Shown: piece after piece, positions 62,115 through 64,000 of the stretch
Layout of the letters: each line of letters opens with the position of its first letter
Position numbering within the stretch: the first letter of the stretch is position 1
Source of the DNA: Mangrovimonas spongiae
GTDB lineage: Bacteria > Bacteroidota > Bacteroidia > Flavobacteriales > Flavobacteriaceae
DNA length: 64,000 nt
Direction of reading: 5' to 3'
NCBI RefSeq assembly: GCF_003944795.1
Contig: NZ_RWBG01000004.1
Coordinates: 124,001-188,000 of the forward strand
Notes under the pieces: model-generated
Told to the model about the DNA's origin: nothing
Database searches by the model: none
Seen by the model: the letters and a program-made list of their open reading frames with translations, nothing else
Translations under genes and position numbers: made by a program

Positions 62115-63026
62115 ATGGCGAAGGCAACAAAGAAACAGGCTTTAGGAAGAGGATTGTCAGCATTATTAAAAGACCCTAGTAACGACATTAACTCTGTACA
62201 AGACGAAAATGCCGATAAGGTTATAGGAAATATAGTAGATTTAGATATTGAGACGATAGATATTAATCCGTTTCAACCGCGAACAAACTTTAACGAAGAG
62301 ACTTTACGCGAATTAGCGTCATCTATTAAAGAATTAGGCGTTATTCAACCAATAACTGTAAGAAAATTAGATTTTAATAAATATCAGTTAGTTTCTGGTG
62401 AAAGACGTTTTCGTGCCTCTAAATTAATAGGTCTAGAAACCATTCCTGCTTACATAAGAATAGCAAACGACCAAGAGTCGCTAGAAATGGCCTTGGTAGA
62501 AAATATTCAGCGTCAAGATTTAGATCCAATAGAAATTGCCTTGTCGTACCAACGTTTAATAGATGAAATTAGCCTTACACAAGAGCAAATGAGCGAGCGT
62601 GTAGGGAAAAAACGTTCTACTATAGCTAACTATTTACGCTTGTTAAAACTCGATCCTATTATTCAAACAGGTATGCGCGACGGCTTTATTTCTATGGGAC
62701 ATGGGCGTGCCATAATTAATATAGAAGACCAAAGCCACCAATTAGATATTTACGAACAAATTATCTCTAAAAAATTATCGGTACGAGATACCGAAGCCAT
62801 TGTTAGAGCGTTTCAACAAGGAGAAGAAGCCCCAAAACCTTCTTCAAAATCTAAATCGCAAGAACTTCCTAAGTATATTAAAAAAGGCGCCAAAGAGTTT
62901 TCAGAATACTTTGGCCATAAAATAAACGTTAAGGTTAATAACAAAGGAAAGGGTAACATTAGTATTCCTTTTCATTCAGAAGAAGACTTTAATCGCATCA
63001 TCAAACTCGTAAAAAGTGCCAAGTAA
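62115..63026 (+). CDS. parB: Chromosome partitioning protein ParB
   Basis: A 303-residue protein with the N-terminal ALGRGLSALL tail that acts on ParA, the CTP-binding GERRFRASK and ENIQRQDLDPIEIA, a central helix-turn-helix (LTQEQMSERVGKKRSTIANYLRLL), and a C-terminal dimerisation part (about 260-303). It binds parS sites; I saw none in this window. It lies 3 bases after parA. Confidence 0.95.
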   Translation: MAKATKKQALGRGLSALLKDPSNDINSVQDENADKVIGNIVDLDIETIDINPFQPRTNFNEETLRELASSIKELGVIQPITVRKLDFNKYQLVSGERRFRASKLIGLETIPAYIRIANDQESLEMALVENIQRQDLDPIEIALSYQRLIDEISLTQEQMSERVGKKRSTIANYLRLLKLDPIIQTGMRDGFISMGHGRAIINIEDQSHQLDIYEQIISKKLSVRDTEAIVRAFQQGEEAPKPSSKSKSQELPKYIKKGAKEFSEYFGHKINVKVNNKGKGNISIPFHSEEDFNRIIKLVKSAK

Positions 63027-63624
63027 ATATATACTCGCGTTTTTTTTACTATTTGTTTTTTCATTTTCAGCTTTAGCTCAAGAAGGTAAGGATGAAGAAA
63101 ATAAAAAAGAAGACAAAAGTAAACTTACTCCAACCGAAGAATTGGTTGTTGAGCAGGCAGCTATAGATAAAAAACCTATAGATCCACTTGCACCAGCAAG
63201 AGCGGCTTTTTATTCGGCAGTATTGCCAGGACTAGGTCAAGCTTACAATAAAAAGTATTGGAAAATCCCAATTGTATATGCTGGATTAGGAATAGGGATG
63301 TATTTTTATTTGGATAATCAAAAAGAATACCAACGTTATCGCGATGCCTATAAAAGACGATTAGCCGGTTTTCAAGACGATGAGTTTTATGGCGTTGTTA
63401 CAGATGATGGCTTACGAGAAGCCCAAAAAACATTACGTAGAAACAAAGAAATTTCCCTTTTGGTTACAATTGGTATTTATGCTTTAAATATTATCGATGC
63501 CAATGTAGACGCTCACTTATTACAGTATAATGTAGATGATAACCTGTCGTTACGACCACATTATAAGCTTAATGAGTTTGATAATACGGGCGATTTAGGT
63601 GTAACTCTTAATTTCAAATTTTAA
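63016..63624 (+). CDS. DUF5683 family exported protein
   Basis: A 202-residue protein from GTG 63016, overlapping parB by 11 bases. It has a signal peptide (1-21, ending in LAQ), an acidic linker with many Lys/Glu, then the DUF5683 core: PARAAFYSAVLPGLGQAYNKKYWKIPIVYAGLGIGMYFYLDNQKEYQRYRDAYKRR with hydrophobic hairpins. It is a constant neighbour of parAB and dapB in Bacteroidota; the role is unknown. Confidence 0.85.
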   Translation: MPSKYILAFFLLFVFSFSALAQEGKDEENKKEDKSKLTPTEELVVEQAAIDKKPIDPLAPARAAFYSAVLPGLGQAYNKKYWKIPIVYAGLGIGMYFYLDNQKEYQRYRDAYKRRLAGFQDDEFYGVVTDDGLREAQKTLRRNKEISLLVTIGIYALNIIDANVDAHLLQYNVDDNLSLRPHYKLNEFDNTGDLGVTLNFKF

Positions 63625-63627
63625 TTT

Positions 63628-64000
63628 ATGAAAATAGCACTACTAGGATATGGTAAAATGGGAAAAGCCATTGAAAAAATAGCCTTAAGTAGAGGGCACG
63701 ATATTGTTATAAAAACATCAGACGAAGGTGGTTACGATATTTCTCAGGCCGATGTAGCGATAGATTTTAGTGTGCCAAATGCTGCTTTTTATAATATAGT
63801 AAATTGTTTTAAACATAACGTGCCAGTTATATCGGGTACCACAGGTTGGCTACAAAATTATGATAAGGCTGTAGAGCTTTGTAAAGAAAATAATGGTGCT
63901 TTTATTTATGCGTCTAATTTTAGTTTAGGGGTTAATATTTTTTTCGAGCTTAATAAAAACTTAGCACGTATGATGAGTCAATTACGAGATTACGATGTCT
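63628..64000 (+). CDS. dapB: 4-hydroxy-tetrahydrodipicolinate reductase, partial
   Basis: The first 124 codons of DapB, cut by the right window edge. The NAD(P)-binding loop is IALLGYGKMGKAIE. VAIDFSVPNAA, VISGTTGW and YASNFSLGVN are family motifs. It reduces the dihydrodipicolinate precursor on the way to diaminopimelate and lysine, and so supplies peptidoglycan cross-links. It starts 3 bases after the DUF5683 stop. Confidence 0.93.
   Translation, partial: MKIALLGYGKMGKAIEKIALSRGHDIVIKTSDEGGYDISQADVAIDFSVPNAAFYNIVNCFKHNVPVISGTTGWLQNYDKAVELCKENNGAFIYASNFSLGVNIFFELNKNLARMMSQLRDYDV

Overview
The window is a chromosomal segment of a bacterium of the Flavobacteriaceae (Bacteroidota). Four kinds of evidence point there: visibly AT-rich DNA; an almost complete lack of Shine-Dalgarno sequences, with rpsU the clear exception; promoters of the Bacteroidota form (TTG or TTTG, 18-19 bases, TAnnTTTG); and family content typical of the group (DUF2851, DUF3467, DUF4369, DUF5683, lipoproteins with Bacteroidota-type signals, carboxypeptidase-D-like regulatory domains, plug-less beta-barrels). 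The genus cannot be fixed from sequence reading alone.

Layout. 1-1379: two minus-strand glycosyltransferases, the first cut by the window edge. 1581-8026: a large TPR protein, an outer-membrane barrel and an amidohydrolase lipoprotein. 8030-13543: methyltransferase, Cys-cluster protein, fatty acid hydroxylase/sterol desaturase, GDPD lipoprotein, NamZ-type muramidase and a LolE/FtsX-type permease. 13616-22553: cysteine synthase, DUF2851, PspC, K+ channel, AGCS symporter, helix-hairpin-helix protein, acyl-CoA dehydrogenase with a duplicated 3' end, and a regulatory-domain protein. 22642-38076: a translation/transcription block of rpsU, xerC, hpf, four tRNAs (Thr-Tyr-Gly-Thr), tuf, tRNA-Trp, secE, nusG, rplKAJL, rpoBC and a DUF3467 gene. 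38129-42557: ferredoxin-like protein, prfC, idi, queD-like, manA, a small unknown gene and a second tRNA-Thr. 42601-51928: DUF4369, DUF819, a compact SPFH-DUF4177-ribbon-helix-helix operon, alpha/beta hydrolase, AlkB-like enzyme, VanX-like dipeptidase, SulP transporter, coaD and ddl. 52080-56083: PASTA protein, rluD-like gene, then a short Tat lipoprotein made of Tyr-Asp-Gly pentads next to a double glycosyltransferase. 56182-64000: yaaA, bTHX, a UDG-superfamily protein, DoxX, an ECF sigma factor with a membrane partner, a deaminase, parA, parB, DUF5683 and the start of dapB.

Most of the window is core housekeeping DNA. I see no insertion sequence, prophage, CRISPR array or integrative element. 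The least ordinary locus is 53748-56083. There a predicted Tat-exported lipoprotein, with an acidic stretch after its lipid-bearing cysteine like the Bacteroidota surface-export signal, carries nine tandem DGYYD-type pentads. It sits 14 bases from a protein joining a GT4-like and a GT9-like domain. I infer a dedicated modifying enzyme and substrate, but this is untested.

Other points of note are an 11-base-periodic candidate operator upstream of the SPFH/RHH operon, an intrinsic terminator folded into the first codons of the gene at 18975, a 51-base in-frame duplication after the acyl-CoA dehydrogenase, the strong Shine-Dalgarno of rpsU, and small genes (bTHX, DUF4177, RHH) that are easily missed because of their size.
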